A DNA stretch of 33,473 nt from Actinomycetota bacterium. GTDB taxonomy: Bacteria > Actinomycetota > Acidimicrobiia > Acidimicrobiales > Microtrichaceae. The DNA lies in NCBI GenBank assembly GCA_005777415.1, contig SXMI01000057.1, forward strand, positions 1 to 33,473. Direction: 5' to 3'. Of the stretch, positions 14,501-23,563 are shown one piece after another (within the stretch, counting starts at the first letter, position 1; each line of letters starts with the position of its first letter). The translations under genes and the position numbers were made by a program. The notes under the pieces were generated by a model that was not told where the DNA came from, searched no databases, and saw nothing but the letters and a program-made list of their open reading frames with translations.

Positions 14501-15667
14501 TCAGGTGGATTTGCCCACGCCGTCCGGGGTGAGGACCCGCTCGAGCATCCGGTCGTAGATCGACTCGATCGTCGCCGTGACGATCCGTTGGTCGTAGGTG
14601 GCCTCGACGGCCGCCCGTCCCCGCGCCCCCACGGCCCGCCGCTCGTCCGGTGACAGATCCAGCAGCTCCCGGATGGCATCGCCGACCTCGTGGGCATCAC
14701 GTGGTGCCGGGGTCCACCCCACTCCGGTCCCGCGCACCTGTCGGGTGATCTCGCCGGTGTCCGTGGCGACGAACGGCAGAGCACTGGCCATGTACTCCAG
14801 GACCACGAGTGGCCCGGTCTCGTTCTTGGAGGTCACGAGGCCGGCGTCCGCTCCGCGCAGCACCTCGGGCAGGTCGTCGCGTGGGCCTGCGATGGTGAGG
14901 AGTTCGTCGACACCCAGGTCGGCGGCCATGGAACTGCACCCGGCGAAGTACTCGGGGTCGGCGGTGGTGCTCCCCACGACGACGACCGAGCAGCGAGCCC
15001 GCTCGGCTTCGCTCAACGTCGCCAGTGCCCGAAAGAGGGTGGGGTGGTCCTTCTGGGGTCGGAAGTTCGCCACCATCACGAAGACGACGGTGTCGTCCGG
15101 GAGCCCGAACTCGCGGCGGAGGTCGAGTGGCTCCACGTCGGTGAACCGGTCGACATCGACGCCGCTGCGGACAAGGTGGACCCGCTCTGCCGGCAGACCC
15201 GCGGCGGCGACCGCCCAGTCGCAGAGCCGTTGGTCCACGCCCAGGTAGTCGTCGACGCCCCGCTGGACCGCCTCGCGGAGGCTCCGTGGCGCGCTCCGGT
15301 TGACGTGGAGCCAGCCGAAGTGGTCGTGGAAGACGTGTGGGAGGTCGACGGCGCCGAGGACCCGGCTGAGGGCGATGAACTTCATGGTGCCGCGACCGTG
15401 CGAGTGGATCAGGTCGATCTCCCGGTCGCGGACGAGTTGCCGGAAGGTGAGCACCTTGCGCAGGTCCCACGTGGCCGTGCGGCCCAGCGACACGTGCGCA
15501 ACGTCCGGGGCGAGCACGTCCACCAGCGGACCGCCTGAACGGGTGCTGCAGAACGTCACCCCGAACCGGTCCCGATCGAGGCTGTTCGCGATGTCGACGG
15601 CGACGCGCTCTGCGCCGCCCAGGTTCATCGAGTCGTTGACGACCAGCACGTTCGTCCGCTCAGGCAC
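14501..15667 (-). CDS. Family 4 glycosyltransferase (GT-B)
   Basis: The 388-residue protein is a GT4 enzyme. The N-terminal acceptor domain starts VLVVNDSMNLGGAERVAVD (8-26), with the GGAE loop found in many GT4 proteins, and IHSHGRG lies at 87-93. The donor domain has VANFRPQKDHPTLF (199-212) and an intact E283-x7-E291 in KNETGPLVVLEYMASALPF. GTG 15667 has GGGAGGT about 6 bases upstream and overlaps the stop of the preceding GT2 gene by 8 bases, so the two are translationally linked. It probably adds one sugar to the lipid-linked repeat unit in the cytoplasm. The donor sugar cannot be read from sequence. Confidence 0.92.
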   Translation of the reverse strand: MPERTNVLVVNDSMNLGGAERVAVDIANSLDRDRFGVTFCSTRSGGPLVDVLAPDVAHVSLGRTATWDLRKVLTFRQLVRDREIDLIHSHGRGTMKFIALSRVLGAVDLPHVFHDHFGWLHVNRSAPRSLREAVQRGVDDYLGVDQRLCDWAVAAAGLPAERVHLVRSGVDVDRFTDVEPLDLRREFGLPDDTVVFVMVANFRPQKDHPTLFRALATLSEAERARCSVVVVGSTTADPEYFAGCSSMAADLGVDELLTIAGPRDDLPEVLRGADAGLVTSKNETGPLVVLEYMASALPFVATDTGEITRQVRGTGVGWTPAPRDAHEVGDAIRELLDLSPDERRAVGARGRAAVEATYDQRIVTATIESIYDRMLERVLTPDGVGKST

Positions 15668-16772
15668 CGGCGGACCTCCCGGCTGCTGCACGCGGCAGCA
15701 CCGCCCGGGCCACGTCGAGCATCGCCGCACCCAGCCCCCATCCGTCGAGGCGATACGCATGGGTCCGCACACCGTCGACGACCAGTCGGAGCCGGCCGCG
15801 TCCCGGTTCGTCGATCCGGGCGCGCCGGCGGTGGTCACCGGCGACCCGCCGGAGGGTCCGCGCCTCGCCGAAGTCCCCGAGCAGTTCGGCCCGCTCGGCC
15901 GCGACCTCGAGCTGCTCGGCCCGGGCGCGCAGGCCGTCGGCGCGCCGACCATCCCCGCTCCGCAGGGTGGCGCCGACGCCGCTCGCCACGGCCCGGGGGA
16001 GGTCGGCCCCGACGAGCACTCCGGTCTCCTGGGTCCCGTGGACGCGGAACCCGAGGAGGCGTTCCGGGACCGCCTCCACCGTGCCCACCGCCGCGGCGAT
16101 CAGCGTCAGCCACCGGTCGTGGCGCATCGGCGCCACGGGGTGCTCCAGCTCGCCGGGGAACGGCAGCGCCGCGTCGACGACCCGACGTCGCATCATGACC
16201 GTGCACCCGGTCGTGAGCGCCGTCGTGGCGGCGAGCTCCTCGGCGACGATCGGCCGGCGGCGCAGGGTGCGGCCGACCTGTCGGGTATCCCAGAGGCCGC
16301 GGTCGAGCGACCGACCGTCCTCGCCGATCAGGTCGGCGTCGGAGAAGACGAGCGTCAGGATGGGATCGCGCTCGAACTCGTGGACGAGCCGGCTGAGCTT
16401 CTCGGGGTACCAGACGTCGTCCTGGTCGGCGAGCGCCACGAACCGCCCCCGACAACGTTCGAGTGCCAGCCCGAAGTTGGCGGTGGAGCCGACTCGCCGG
16501 GAGTTCACCTCGAGGCGCACCTCGAAGGGGAGCGTCGGGGCCAGCGCCCGGACGAGGGCCACGGTGTCGTCGGAGGAATCGTCGTCCTGGACGACGAGCT
16601 CGTCGGGCAGGTGGTGCTGGCCGGCGAGCGATTCGAGGAACGGGCGGATCCATCGCTCGCCGTTCCAGGTGCAGAGGGCCACCGAGAGGTCGACGGTCGG
16701 CCGCCGACGCAGTTGACCGATCGCCCGTGCGGGTTCGCGGTCTGCACGCGGTGCTGCCTCGGCGCTGGACAT
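15660..16772 (-). CDS. Family 2 glycosyltransferase (rhamnosyltransferase-like)
   Basis: The 370-residue protein has a GT-A domain with SVALCTWNGERWI (30-42), VVQDDDSSDDT (60-70) and the metal-binding ALADQDDVWYPEKL (113-126). This set is typical of rhamnosyltransferase-like GT2 enzymes of polysaccharide clusters. The C-terminal 120 residues are basic and helical, without an obvious membrane helix. ATG 16772 starts the reverse operon that runs through the GT4 at 14501 and probably the kinase. It is divergent from the GT2 gene at 16915 across 142 bases that probably hold both promoters. The donor sugar is unproven. Confidence 0.92.
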   Translation of the reverse strand: MSSAEAAPRADREPARAIGQLRRRPTVDLSVALCTWNGERWIRPFLESLAGQHHLPDELVVQDDDSSDDTVALVRALAPTLPFEVRLEVNSRRVGSTANFGLALERCRGRFVALADQDDVWYPEKLSRLVHEFERDPILTLVFSDADLIGEDGRSLDRGLWDTRQVGRTLRRRPIVAEELAATTALTTGCTVMMRRRVVDAALPFPGELEHPVAPMRHDRWLTLIAAAVGTVEAVPERLLGFRVHGTQETGVLVGADLPRAVASGVGATLRSGDGRRADGLRARAEQLEVAAERAELLGDFGEARTLRRVAGDHRRRARIDEPGRGRLRLVVDGVRTHAYRLDGWGLGAAMLDVARAVLPRAAAGRSAGA

Positions 16773-16914
16773 GTTCCCCGTCGTCTCCGGTCCCCCGGGG
16801 CCGAGTGGAAACGGCCCTGACCCCGCCTATCCTACCGAGCATCAGACCAGGACCCGCTGTTCCGACCTGGGGGAGCAGTCGCGGCGGAGTCCGACGAGAC
16901 CGGTCAGGTGGACG
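16773..16914. promoter_or_regulatory. Divergent promoter region between two glycosyltransferase operons
   Basis: The 142-base gap separates two head-to-head operons. An AT-richer patch at 16828-16834 reads TATCCT forward (possible -10 for 16915) and TAGGAT in reverse (possible -10 for 16772), so the two -10 candidates overlap. Neither has a clear -35 box at normal spacing. If both are used, the two operons would compete for polymerase at one site. Confidence 0.35.
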
Positions 16915-18567
16915 ATGGGTGAGCAGGTGGATCTCCTCTCGTGGGGCAGGTCCCCCGAGGAGTGGAGCGCAGGGGCGAGCGCCACGCTCGAACCGGATGT
17001 GCGCGTCGCGGCACGTGAGCTCGAGGAGCACGCCGGCCGGACCGACGCACCGTGGCTGCTCCTCTGGGACCATGCGCTCGGTCGCCCCGATCCCGACGTG
17101 GTCGGGGAGCTGGTCGGCGGTCGGGCGGACGCCTGGCACGCCGGGCTCCTGCTGGGCACGGGAGGGCTCCCCGAGGAGCACGACTACATCCACCCGATCT
17201 GGCCGCTCAGCCTGGACGCCCCTCCGGACCTCGAGGCCGTGTCGTGGCGGATCTCCCTCGACGCCCTACTGGTGCGGACCGAGGTCGTCCGGGTGCTCGG
17301 CTCGCTGGACGGGGCCTTCGAAGGCCGCACCGGTGCGGGGCTCGAGTTCGGGCGACGGCTGATCGACCGGGGCGCCGTGGTCTTCCACACCCCCCGACTG
17401 CTCGGTCCCGTCCGCCGTCCGGTGGCACCCTTGAGCGAGCACGACCGGTTCGTGTTCCTCCGCCGCGTCTTCGGCCGGAAGTGGGTCCGCTACGCCGGTG
17501 CCCGACGCAGCGCCGCCCACCTGCACCCGCTGGTCGTCCGTCAGGCGCTCGAGTCCTCGGCAGCCGCCTGTGCTGCGACCCCCCGCCCACCGGGTGACCC
17601 CGAGATCGTCCTCGAGCGGCCGGCGGTCGCAGTGCCGAAGGATCCATCGGTCACGGTCGTCCTGCCGACGCTCGGCCGCTACGAGTTGCTCCGTCCGGTG
17701 CTCGACCAACTGCGCATCCAGACGGTGCCGGCGCTCGAGGTCCTCGTCGTGGACCAGAACGACCCCGACCGCCGGGAGCTGGACCTCTACGCCGAGTACG
17801 CCGACATCCGCCTGCGACCGATCATCCAGGACGTTCGCGGTCAGTGGATCGCACGCAACGCCGCCGTGCTCGAGTCGCGGGGCGACTGGCTGGCGTTCAT
17901 CGACGACGACTCCGAGGTGGGTCCCGACTTCATCGAGACGCACCTCGAGGGGATCCATCGCTACGACGCCGACCTCTCGACCGGCGCCTCGCTCGCCGTC
18001 ATCGGCGCACCGGTCCCGGACAACTACGCCTTCTTCCGGGTGGCCGACCAGTGGGACTCCGGCAACGGGATGTGCCACCGAGACCTGTTCGCCCGGTTCG
18101 GTCTGTTCGACCAGCAGTTCGACCGCCAGCGTCGGGGTGACGCCGAGTTCGGTCTGCGGGTGCAGCAGGGCGGCGGACTGGTCGTCCACAATCCGCACGC
18201 CATCCGGGTGCACCTGAAGGCTCAGGAGGGCGGACTCCGGACCTTCGGGTCCCTCGACGGGTTCCGCCATCGGGACCGGACCTCACCGCTCCCGTTGCCG
18301 TCGATGGTGTACTACACGAAGCGCTATCACAGCCGCCGACAGGTTCGTGAGGACCTGTTCATCGGGCTCTCCCAGGCGATCGTCCCCTACGAGCTGAAGC
18401 GGCGGGCGACCCCGGCCCAGTGGGCCCGGTTCGTCATGGGCGAGGTGCGTCACATCCCTTCCACCGTTCGTCGTGTTCGAGCCTCGCTCGACATCGCCGA
18501 CGAGATGGTCGCCGCCGGTCCGGAGATCCCCGAGCTCGGCGACGAGCCGGTGCTGCACCGGGACTGA
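16915..18567 (+). CDS. Two-module glycosyltransferase: decayed GT-A domain fused to an active GT2 domain
   Basis: The 550-residue protein has a canonical GT2 domain at about 245-500: TVVLPTLGRYELL (247-259), VVDQNDPDRRE (278-288), metal-binding AFIDDDSEVGPDF (327-339) and GDAEFGLRVQQGGG (408-421). Residues 1-230 look like a second, degenerate copy. WLLLWDHALGRPDPDVV (47-63) lines up with WLAFIDDDSEVGPDFI, the DDD being replaced by WDH. GLEFGRRLIDRGAVVFHTP (142-160) lines up with 409-427. The front domain is therefore probably non-catalytic and may bind acceptor or scaffold the enzyme. ATG 16915 was chosen because it follows a short AGGTGG; the open frame upstream is non-coding. It heads a forward operon running to 24231, with the next start one base after its stop. 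The duplication is my reading of the protein, not a computed alignment. Confidence 0.88.
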   Translation: MGEQVDLLSWGRSPEEWSAGASATLEPDVRVAARELEEHAGRTDAPWLLLWDHALGRPDPDVVGELVGGRADAWHAGLLLGTGGLPEEHDYIHPIWPLSLDAPPDLEAVSWRISLDALLVRTEVVRVLGSLDGAFEGRTGAGLEFGRRLIDRGAVVFHTPRLLGPVRRPVAPLSEHDRFVFLRRVFGRKWVRYAGARRSAAHLHPLVVRQALESSAAACAATPRPPGDPEIVLERPAVAVPKDPSVTVVLPTLGRYELLRPVLDQLRIQTVPALEVLVVDQNDPDRRELDLYAEYADIRLRPIIQDVRGQWIARNAAVLESRGDWLAFIDDDSEVGPDFIETHLEGIHRYDADLSTGASLAVIGAPVPDNYAFFRVADQWDSGNGMCHRDLFARFGLFDQQFDRQRRGDAEFGLRVQQGGGLVVHNPHAIRVHLKAQEGGLRTFGSLDGFRHRDRTSPLPLPSMVYYTKRYHSRRQVREDLFIGLSQAIVPYELKRRATPAQWARFVMGEVRHIPSTVRRVRASLDIADEMVAAGPEIPELGDEPVLHRD

Positions 18568-18568
18568 C

Positions 18569-19762
18569 GTGAAGCTCGCGGTCATCGGCGACACCCAGCA
18601 CTACCGGGACGACCAGGGGCGCCTCTGCGCCCTCGAACCGGTGGTGAACCAGCTCGACCGGTGGGCCGAGCTCTTCGACGAGATCGTCCTGTGTGCACCG
18701 CTCGACCCGGGTCCGCCGCCCGCCGGCTTCGCTCCCTACGGGGCCGCGAACGTCCGGATCGAGCCGCTCCGGAAGGCCGGTGGCAACACGGCGCTCGCCA
18801 AGCTCGGACTGCTGCCCCGGCTCATCCCCTGGGCCGTGGCCACGCGGCGGGTCGCCCGGCAGGTCGACGCCGTCCACCTGAGGTGCCCCTGCAACATCGG
18901 GATGGTGGCGATCTTCTCGACCTGGAAGGCCGTCCGCTACCGCTACGCGCTCTACGCGGGTGTCTGGCACAGCTATGCCGGCGAGCCCCGGTTCTTCGGT
19001 GCCCAGCGCCGTCTCCTGGGGAGCCGGTGGTTCGGCGGTCCGGTGAGCGTCTACGCGGCCGCCGACCCGGAGCACCCCCACCTGGTCCCGTTCTTCAGCC
19101 CGTCCTACTCCGATCGTGACTGGGATGCCGCCGCCCCGGGGGCCGACGCCACGATCGCCCGGATCGAGGACGACGCGTTCCGGGGCCCGTGGGAACTGGT
19201 CACGGTCGGACGACTGACCGTGAACAAGAACCAGGAGACGGTGGTCCGGGCAGCCGCCGAGCTGGTTCGGCGCGGCCTCGACGTCCGGCTCGGTGTCTAC
19301 GGCGACGGCCCCGAGCGACCGCGACTCGAGGCGCTGGCGGCCGAGCTGGGGGCCGGCGAGCAGATCACGTTCCACGGCTCCGTGGGTCACCGCGAGGTCA
19401 TGGCTGCGTTCGCCTCCGCCGACCTGAACCTGCTGTCGACCCGGCAGGAGGGGTACGGCAAGGTGCTGCTCGAGGGCATGATCCACGGTGCGGTGCCGGT
19501 GTTCTCTCGGAGCCCGGTGGCCGACGAGATCGCCGGGGCCGGCGACCGCGGTGTCGTCGTGGACGCCGACGACTGGGCGGCCATGGCCGACGAGGTCGAG
19601 GCGCTCGTCGCCGACCGGCCCCGATGGGCCGCCATGGCCCGTGCCGCCCGGACGTTCTCGGGCACGGTGACGCTGGAGACCTTCCAGCAGCGGGTCCGAT
19701 CGATGCTCGAGTCGCAGTGGGGGGTCCGACTTCCCGCCCCCGACGCACCGGCGGTCCCGTGA
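18569..19762 (+). CDS. Family 4 glycosyltransferase (GT-B)
   Basis: The 397-residue protein starts MKLAVIGDTQHYRDD. Its donor domain has VGRLTVNKNQETVVRAA (213-229), YGDGPERPRLEAL (244-256), ITFHGSVGH and an intact E294-x7-E302 in RQEGYGKVLLEGMIHGAVP. These are GT4 features. The N-terminal domain contains LRCPCNIG (104-111), a local cysteine pair not needed by the fold. GTG 18569 begins one base after the previous stop; the upstream frame lies within the preceding gene and is not coding. The end overlaps the next GTG as GTGA. It should act in the cytoplasm on the lipid-linked repeat unit. Confidence 0.92.
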   Translation: MKLAVIGDTQHYRDDQGRLCALEPVVNQLDRWAELFDEIVLCAPLDPGPPPAGFAPYGAANVRIEPLRKAGGNTALAKLGLLPRLIPWAVATRRVARQVDAVHLRCPCNIGMVAIFSTWKAVRYRYALYAGVWHSYAGEPRFFGAQRRLLGSRWFGGPVSVYAAADPEHPHLVPFFSPSYSDRDWDAAAPGADATIARIEDDAFRGPWELVTVGRLTVNKNQETVVRAAAELVRRGLDVRLGVYGDGPERPRLEALAAELGAGEQITFHGSVGHREVMAAFASADLNLLSTRQEGYGKVLLEGMIHGAVPVFSRSPVADEIAGAGDRGVVVDADDWAAMADEVEALVADRPRWAAMARAARTFSGTVTLETFQQRVRSMLESQWGVRLPAPDAPAVP

Positions 19763-21045
19763 TCCGCTCGGTTCTGCTCGTCACCCAGTACTACCCGCCC
19801 GAGCGCGGCGCGGCGCAGGTGCGACTGGGTGCCATCGTGCGCGAACTCCGGCGCCGGGACCTCGACGTCGAGGTGCTCACGGCGCTGCCGAACTACCCGA
19901 CGGGCCGGATCTTCCCGGGGTGGCGCCAACGGCTCCTGCAGTACCGGGACGAGGACGGCGTCCGGGTCGGGCGGGTGTGGGTCTACGCCGCCATGGGCAG
20001 CGGCCCCGCTCGGATGGCCAACTACCTCTCCTTCGGGTTGACCTCCGTCCTGGGTGTCCTGCGCTCCCGGCGGGCCGACTGGACCGTGGTCGAGTACCCG
20101 ACGCTGTTCGGGGCGCTCCCCGCGGTGGCGCTGTCGCGACTCCGCCGCCGCCGCGTGGCGCTGCTCGTGGCCGACCTGTGGGTGGACTCCATCGTCGAGG
20201 TCGGCGCCGCCGGCGACGGAGTGCTCGTCGCCGTCCTCCGGCGGGTGGAGCGCTGGATGCTCCGTTCGGCCGACCGGGTCACGGCGGTCACCGAGGGGGT
20301 GCGCGACGCGCTCGTCGCCAAGGGGGTGCGTCCCGATCGGCTGGCCTGGCTCCCGAACGGTGCCGACACCGACCTGTTCTCCCCGGGCCCCGAGGACCCC
20401 GCGCTGCGGTCGCGCTTCGGGCTCCGCGACGACTCCGACGTCGTCCTCTACGCCGGCACCCACGGCTACGTCCACGGTCTGGAGGTCGTCCTCGACGCCG
20501 CCGAGGCGCTGGGCGACCGTCCCGTCGAGTTCCTGCTGGTCGGGAGCGGCTCGGAGAAGCCACGCCTGGTCGCCGAGGCGGCCTCACGGGGACTGGCGAA
20601 CGTGGTGTTCGCCGACCCGGTCGACCCGGAGACCGTGGCCGAGCTCCTCCGCACCGCACGGATCTCGCTGGCGACGGTCCGCGAGGGGGACCTGTACCGC
20701 ACCATCCGGTCGGCCAAGATGCTGCCCGCCATGGCCGCAGCGGTCCCCGTCGTCTACAGCGCCGACGACGAGGGGTCGCGCATCGTCCGCCGCGAGGGGG
20801 CCGGCATCGTCACGCCGCCGGGGGACGGGGCGGCACTGGCCGATGCGGTCGCCTCGCTCCTCGACGACCCGGACCGGGCGGCCGCCCTGGGCGCCGCCGG
20901 GCGGGCCTGGGTGGAGTCCGAGGCCAGCTGGCGGCGACTCGTCGGCGACTGGTTGGCCGAGCTCGACCCGGCGGCGGCCGCATCCCCTGGGCCGCCGGCC
21001 GCCCGCCCGGTGGGGTCGTCAGGAGCCGGGGGTCGGTCGTCGTGA
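19759..21045 (+). CDS. Family 4 glycosyltransferase, WbuB-like
   Basis: The 428-residue protein opens with VLLVTQYYPPERGAAQVRL (5-23) followed by TALPNYPTGRI, the signature of the WbuB / colanic-acid group of GT4 enzymes. The donor domain has LYAGTHGYVHGLE (230-242), LLVGSGSEKPRL (259-270) and REGDLYRTIRSAK (308-320), in which E309 and K320 replace the simple E-x7-E pattern, as in other WbuB-like proteins. A Pro/Ala/Gly tail of about 30 residues ends the protein. GTG 19759 overlaps the previous stop, and the stop overlaps the next GTG. In related enzymes the product is often a disaccharide of N-acetylated amino sugars, which would fit the aminotransferase in this locus; that link is inference. 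Confidence 0.92.
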   Translation: MIRSVLLVTQYYPPERGAAQVRLGAIVRELRRRDLDVEVLTALPNYPTGRIFPGWRQRLLQYRDEDGVRVGRVWVYAAMGSGPARMANYLSFGLTSVLGVLRSRRADWTVVEYPTLFGALPAVALSRLRRRRVALLVADLWVDSIVEVGAAGDGVLVAVLRRVERWMLRSADRVTAVTEGVRDALVAKGVRPDRLAWLPNGADTDLFSPGPEDPALRSRFGLRDDSDVVLYAGTHGYVHGLEVVLDAAEALGDRPVEFLLVGSGSEKPRLVAEAASRGLANVVFADPVDPETVAELLRTARISLATVREGDLYRTIRSAKMLPAMAAAVPVVYSADDEGSRIVRREGAGIVTPPGDGAALADAVASLLDDPDRAAALGAAGRAWVESEASWRRLVGDWLAELDPAAAASPGPPAARPVGSSGAGGRSS

Positions 21046-22439
21046 ATCGTCAGGACCTCTACCGGCGCCTCCCGCTCCCGGCGCAGCAGGCCATGGCGGC
21101 GGCCTACGGCGTCGTCCAACTGCCGATCCGCCACGGCGGACGGTTCCGGTCCGACGTCCGGGACCTCGACGCCCGACAGTGGTGGTCGCCGGACCGCCTG
21201 CAGCGGGACCAGGACCAGCGCGTCCGCGCGATGGTCCTCTGGTGCGCCCACCGGGTGCCCCACTACCGGGACCTGTTCGCCGAGCTGGGACTCGACGCCT
21301 CGGACGTGCGCACCGCAGCCGACCTGGCGCAACTCCCCATGCTCGACAAGGAGACGGTCCGGGCGGATCCCGAGCGGTTCCTGCCGGATCCCCCGCGGCC
21401 GAAGCTCGTGGCGCAGACGACCGGCGGGACGACGGGCACCCCGCTCGCGTACTGGGCCACGAAGGATGCCGTCCGGTTCAACTACGCCACCTACGAGAGC
21501 CGCACCCGGGCCTGGTCGGGGGTCCGCTTCGGTGACCGCATGGCGTCGTTCCACGGTCAGCCCATCGTCCCCGCCGGCCAGGAGCGCGGTCCGTTCTGGC
21601 GCCGCAATCCGGCGTTCAACCAGCTCTACTGCTCCGTGTACCACCTGAGCGACGCCAATCTGCCGGCGTACCTCGACGCCCTGACCGCCTTCCGGCCAGT
21701 GGTGCTCGCCGGCTACACCTCGGCGATCCACCGGCTCGCCCAGTACGTCCTGCGGGTGGGCGACACGGACCGCATCCGGCCCCGGGCGGTGATCGTGAGC
21801 TCCGAGACCCTGCTCCCGGCGGCCCGCGCCGACATCGAGTCGGCGTTCGGTTGTCCCGTCCACAACGCCTACAGCCTGGGCGAGCTCGTGGCCTACGTGT
21901 CCGAGTGCGACTTCGGCTCCATGCACGTGTCGACCGAGTACGGGGTGCTCGAACTGCTCGACACGGACGAGTCGGCGGGGACCGGTCGCCACGAGATCGT
22001 CGCGAGCGGACTGTTCAACCGGGCCATGCCGCTGCTGCGCTACCGGACCGGGGACACGGCGGCGCCGGCGACGACGACCTGCGAGTGCGGACGGGGCCTG
22101 CCGACCGTCGACGAGCTCACCGGCCGCTCCGACGACGTCGTGCACACGCCCGACGGGACGATCGTCGGGCCGGCACCGATGAGCCTGGCCTTCCAGCGGG
22201 TCCCGAATCTCCGCCGGGCGCAGGTCCATCAGGACCGGGTCGAATCGATCCGGGTCCTGGTCGAGGTCGATGAGGACTTCACTGTCGACGACGAGTCGTT
22301 CATGGTCGCCGAGCTCGCCAAGCGGCTGGGCACGGCGCTCGAGATCGACGTGGAACGCGTCGACTCGCTGCCTCGGACCTCTGGCGGCAAGGAGCGCGTC
22401 GTCGTCTCGACCCTCGCCCGGGATCGGGGCGACCGGTGA
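21042..22439 (+). CDS. CapK / PaaK-family adenylate-forming enzyme
   Basis: The 465-residue protein resembles phenylacetate-CoA ligase and the CapK proteins of capsule loci. Visible are the phosphate-binding loop TTGGTTGTPLAYW (126-138), NAYSLGELVAYVSEC in the adenylate pocket, LLRYRTGD, and CECGRGLPTVDELTGRSDD at the domain hinge, with the C-x-C-G usual for this group. PRTSGGKERVV near the end holds the late catalytic lysine. The family activates a carboxylic acid with ATP, usually for transfer to CoA. In polysaccharide loci its substrate is rarely known; it may supply an acyl or aromatic group for decoration of the glycan. GTGA overlaps join it to both neighbours. No acyl carrier protein is nearby, but a GNAT acyltransferase lies two genes on. 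Confidence 0.92.
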   Translation: MNRQDLYRRLPLPAQQAMAAAYGVVQLPIRHGGRFRSDVRDLDARQWWSPDRLQRDQDQRVRAMVLWCAHRVPHYRDLFAELGLDASDVRTAADLAQLPMLDKETVRADPERFLPDPPRPKLVAQTTGGTTGTPLAYWATKDAVRFNYATYESRTRAWSGVRFGDRMASFHGQPIVPAGQERGPFWRRNPAFNQLYCSVYHLSDANLPAYLDALTAFRPVVLAGYTSAIHRLAQYVLRVGDTDRIRPRAVIVSSETLLPAARADIESAFGCPVHNAYSLGELVAYVSECDFGSMHVSTEYGVLELLDTDESAGTGRHEIVASGLFNRAMPLLRYRTGDTAAPATTTCECGRGLPTVDELTGRSDDVVHTPDGTIVGPAPMSLAFQRVPNLRRAQVHQDRVESIRVLVEVDEDFTVDDESFMVAELAKRLGTALEIDVERVDSLPRTSGGKERVVVSTLARDRGDR

Positions 22440-23563
22440 GCGACCTGCCGGCCGCCACACCGGCGCGTCGTCGGGACGACGATGCGGGTGGTCACCGCAA
22501 GGCCGTGCTGGCCCGGACGAGCGCCAACCCGAGCATCGGCTTCGTCGGCATCCACTCCAACGGCCGGCCCGACCAGCCGGTGAGCCAGAACGAGACCCTG
22601 GCCGAACTCTTCGAGGCGGCGGGCTACCGGACACGCCGGGCGTCCGGCTTCCGGAACCGTTGGTTGCGCACCGCGCACCAGATCGTCGGGATCCTGTCGT
22701 GGCGGCGGACCAACGTGGTGGTCATCGCAGCGTTCTCCGGGCCGTCGTTCCTGATCAGCGAGTTCTCGGTCCCGCTCGCCCGCCTCACCGGGAAGAAGGC
22801 GGTCCTGTTCCTGCACGGCGGGAACCTGACGACCTTCGGCTCGGCGAACCGTCGACGGGTCGAACGGACCCTGCTCGCCGCCGACGCCGTGTTCGCCCCC
22901 TCGCCGTTCCTCGCCCAGACGTTCCGAGACTGGGGCATCGACGTGCACGTGGTGCCGAACGTGCTCCGCCTGGAGCGGTACGAGTACCGCCGCCGTTCGC
23001 CCATCCGTCCCCGCATCATGTGGATGCGCACGTTCCACGAGCACTACGACCCGGTCTCGGCCGTCCGGGCGTTCGCCGCGATCCGCACCGATCGCCCCGA
23101 CGCCACGATGACGATGGCCGGTGCGGACCAGGGGCTGCTCGGCGAGACGGTCGCCGAGGCCGATCGCCTGGGCGTCCGTGATGCCATCACGTTCCCCGGC
23201 TACCTCGACGCCGCCGGCAAACGTGCGGCCTTTGCGGACCACGACGTGTTCCTGAACACGAACCTGGTGGACAACATGCCGGTGAGCGTGCTCGAGGCCG
23301 GCGCCTCCGGTCTGGTCGTCGTGGCCACGGCCGTGGGCGGGATCCCGGCCCTGGTCCGGGACGGCGAGGACGGGGTGCTCGTCGATGCTGGAGACGACGC
23401 CGCCATGGCCCGTACAGTGCTCGAGTTGCTCGACGACGACACGCGGTCGGGCCGGTTGTCGGAAGGAGGCCGGGCGATGGCGGAACGATCGGGCTGGCCG
23501 CAGGTCCACGAGCAGTGGCGTCGCGAGCTCGAGCTGATCCTTCCGAACCGGCGGGTGCGGTGA
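22436..23563 (+). CDS. Family 4 glycosyltransferase (GT-B)
   Basis: The 375-residue protein has a basic, disordered start (1-30) and then a GT-B fold. IGFVGIHSNGRPDQPVSQNE (34-53) and VLFLHGGNLTTFG (123-135) mark the acceptor side. RIMWMRTFHEHYDPVSAV (193-210) and the donor motif D279-x7-E287 in LVDNMPVSVLEAGASG mark the donor side. The first Glu of E-x7-E is Asp, as in other GT4 proteins with a DNxPVSVLEA motif. GTGA overlaps connect it to the CapK gene before and the GNAT gene after. It probably adds a sugar to the repeat unit made by this operon; the donor is unknown. Confidence 0.92.
   Translation: MSDLPAATPARRRDDDAGGHRKAVLARTSANPSIGFVGIHSNGRPDQPVSQNETLAELFEAAGYRTRRASGFRNRWLRTAHQIVGILSWRRTNVVVIAAFSGPSFLISEFSVPLARLTGKKAVLFLHGGNLTTFGSANRRRVERTLLAADAVFAPSPFLAQTFRDWGIDVHVVPNVLRLERYEYRRRSPIRPRIMWMRTFHEHYDPVSAVRAFAAIRTDRPDATMTMAGADQGLLGETVAEADRLGVRDAITFPGYLDAAGKRAAFADHDVFLNTNLVDNMPVSVLEAGASGLVVVATAVGGIPALVRDGEDGVLVDAGDDAAMARTVLELLDDDTRSGRLSEGGRAMAERSGWPQVHEQWRRELELILPNRRVR

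Noticed and set aside
18866..18900. Cysteine pair in the GT4 at 18569 as a metal site
   Set aside because: Only two cysteines (LRCPCNIG) are present, with no other C/H partners close in sequence. It is not enough for a metal-site claim.
20754..22634. Reverse-strand open frame of 626 codons
   Set aside because: It is antisense to the WbuB-like glycosyltransferase and CapK genes, both with intact motifs. It shows no domain.
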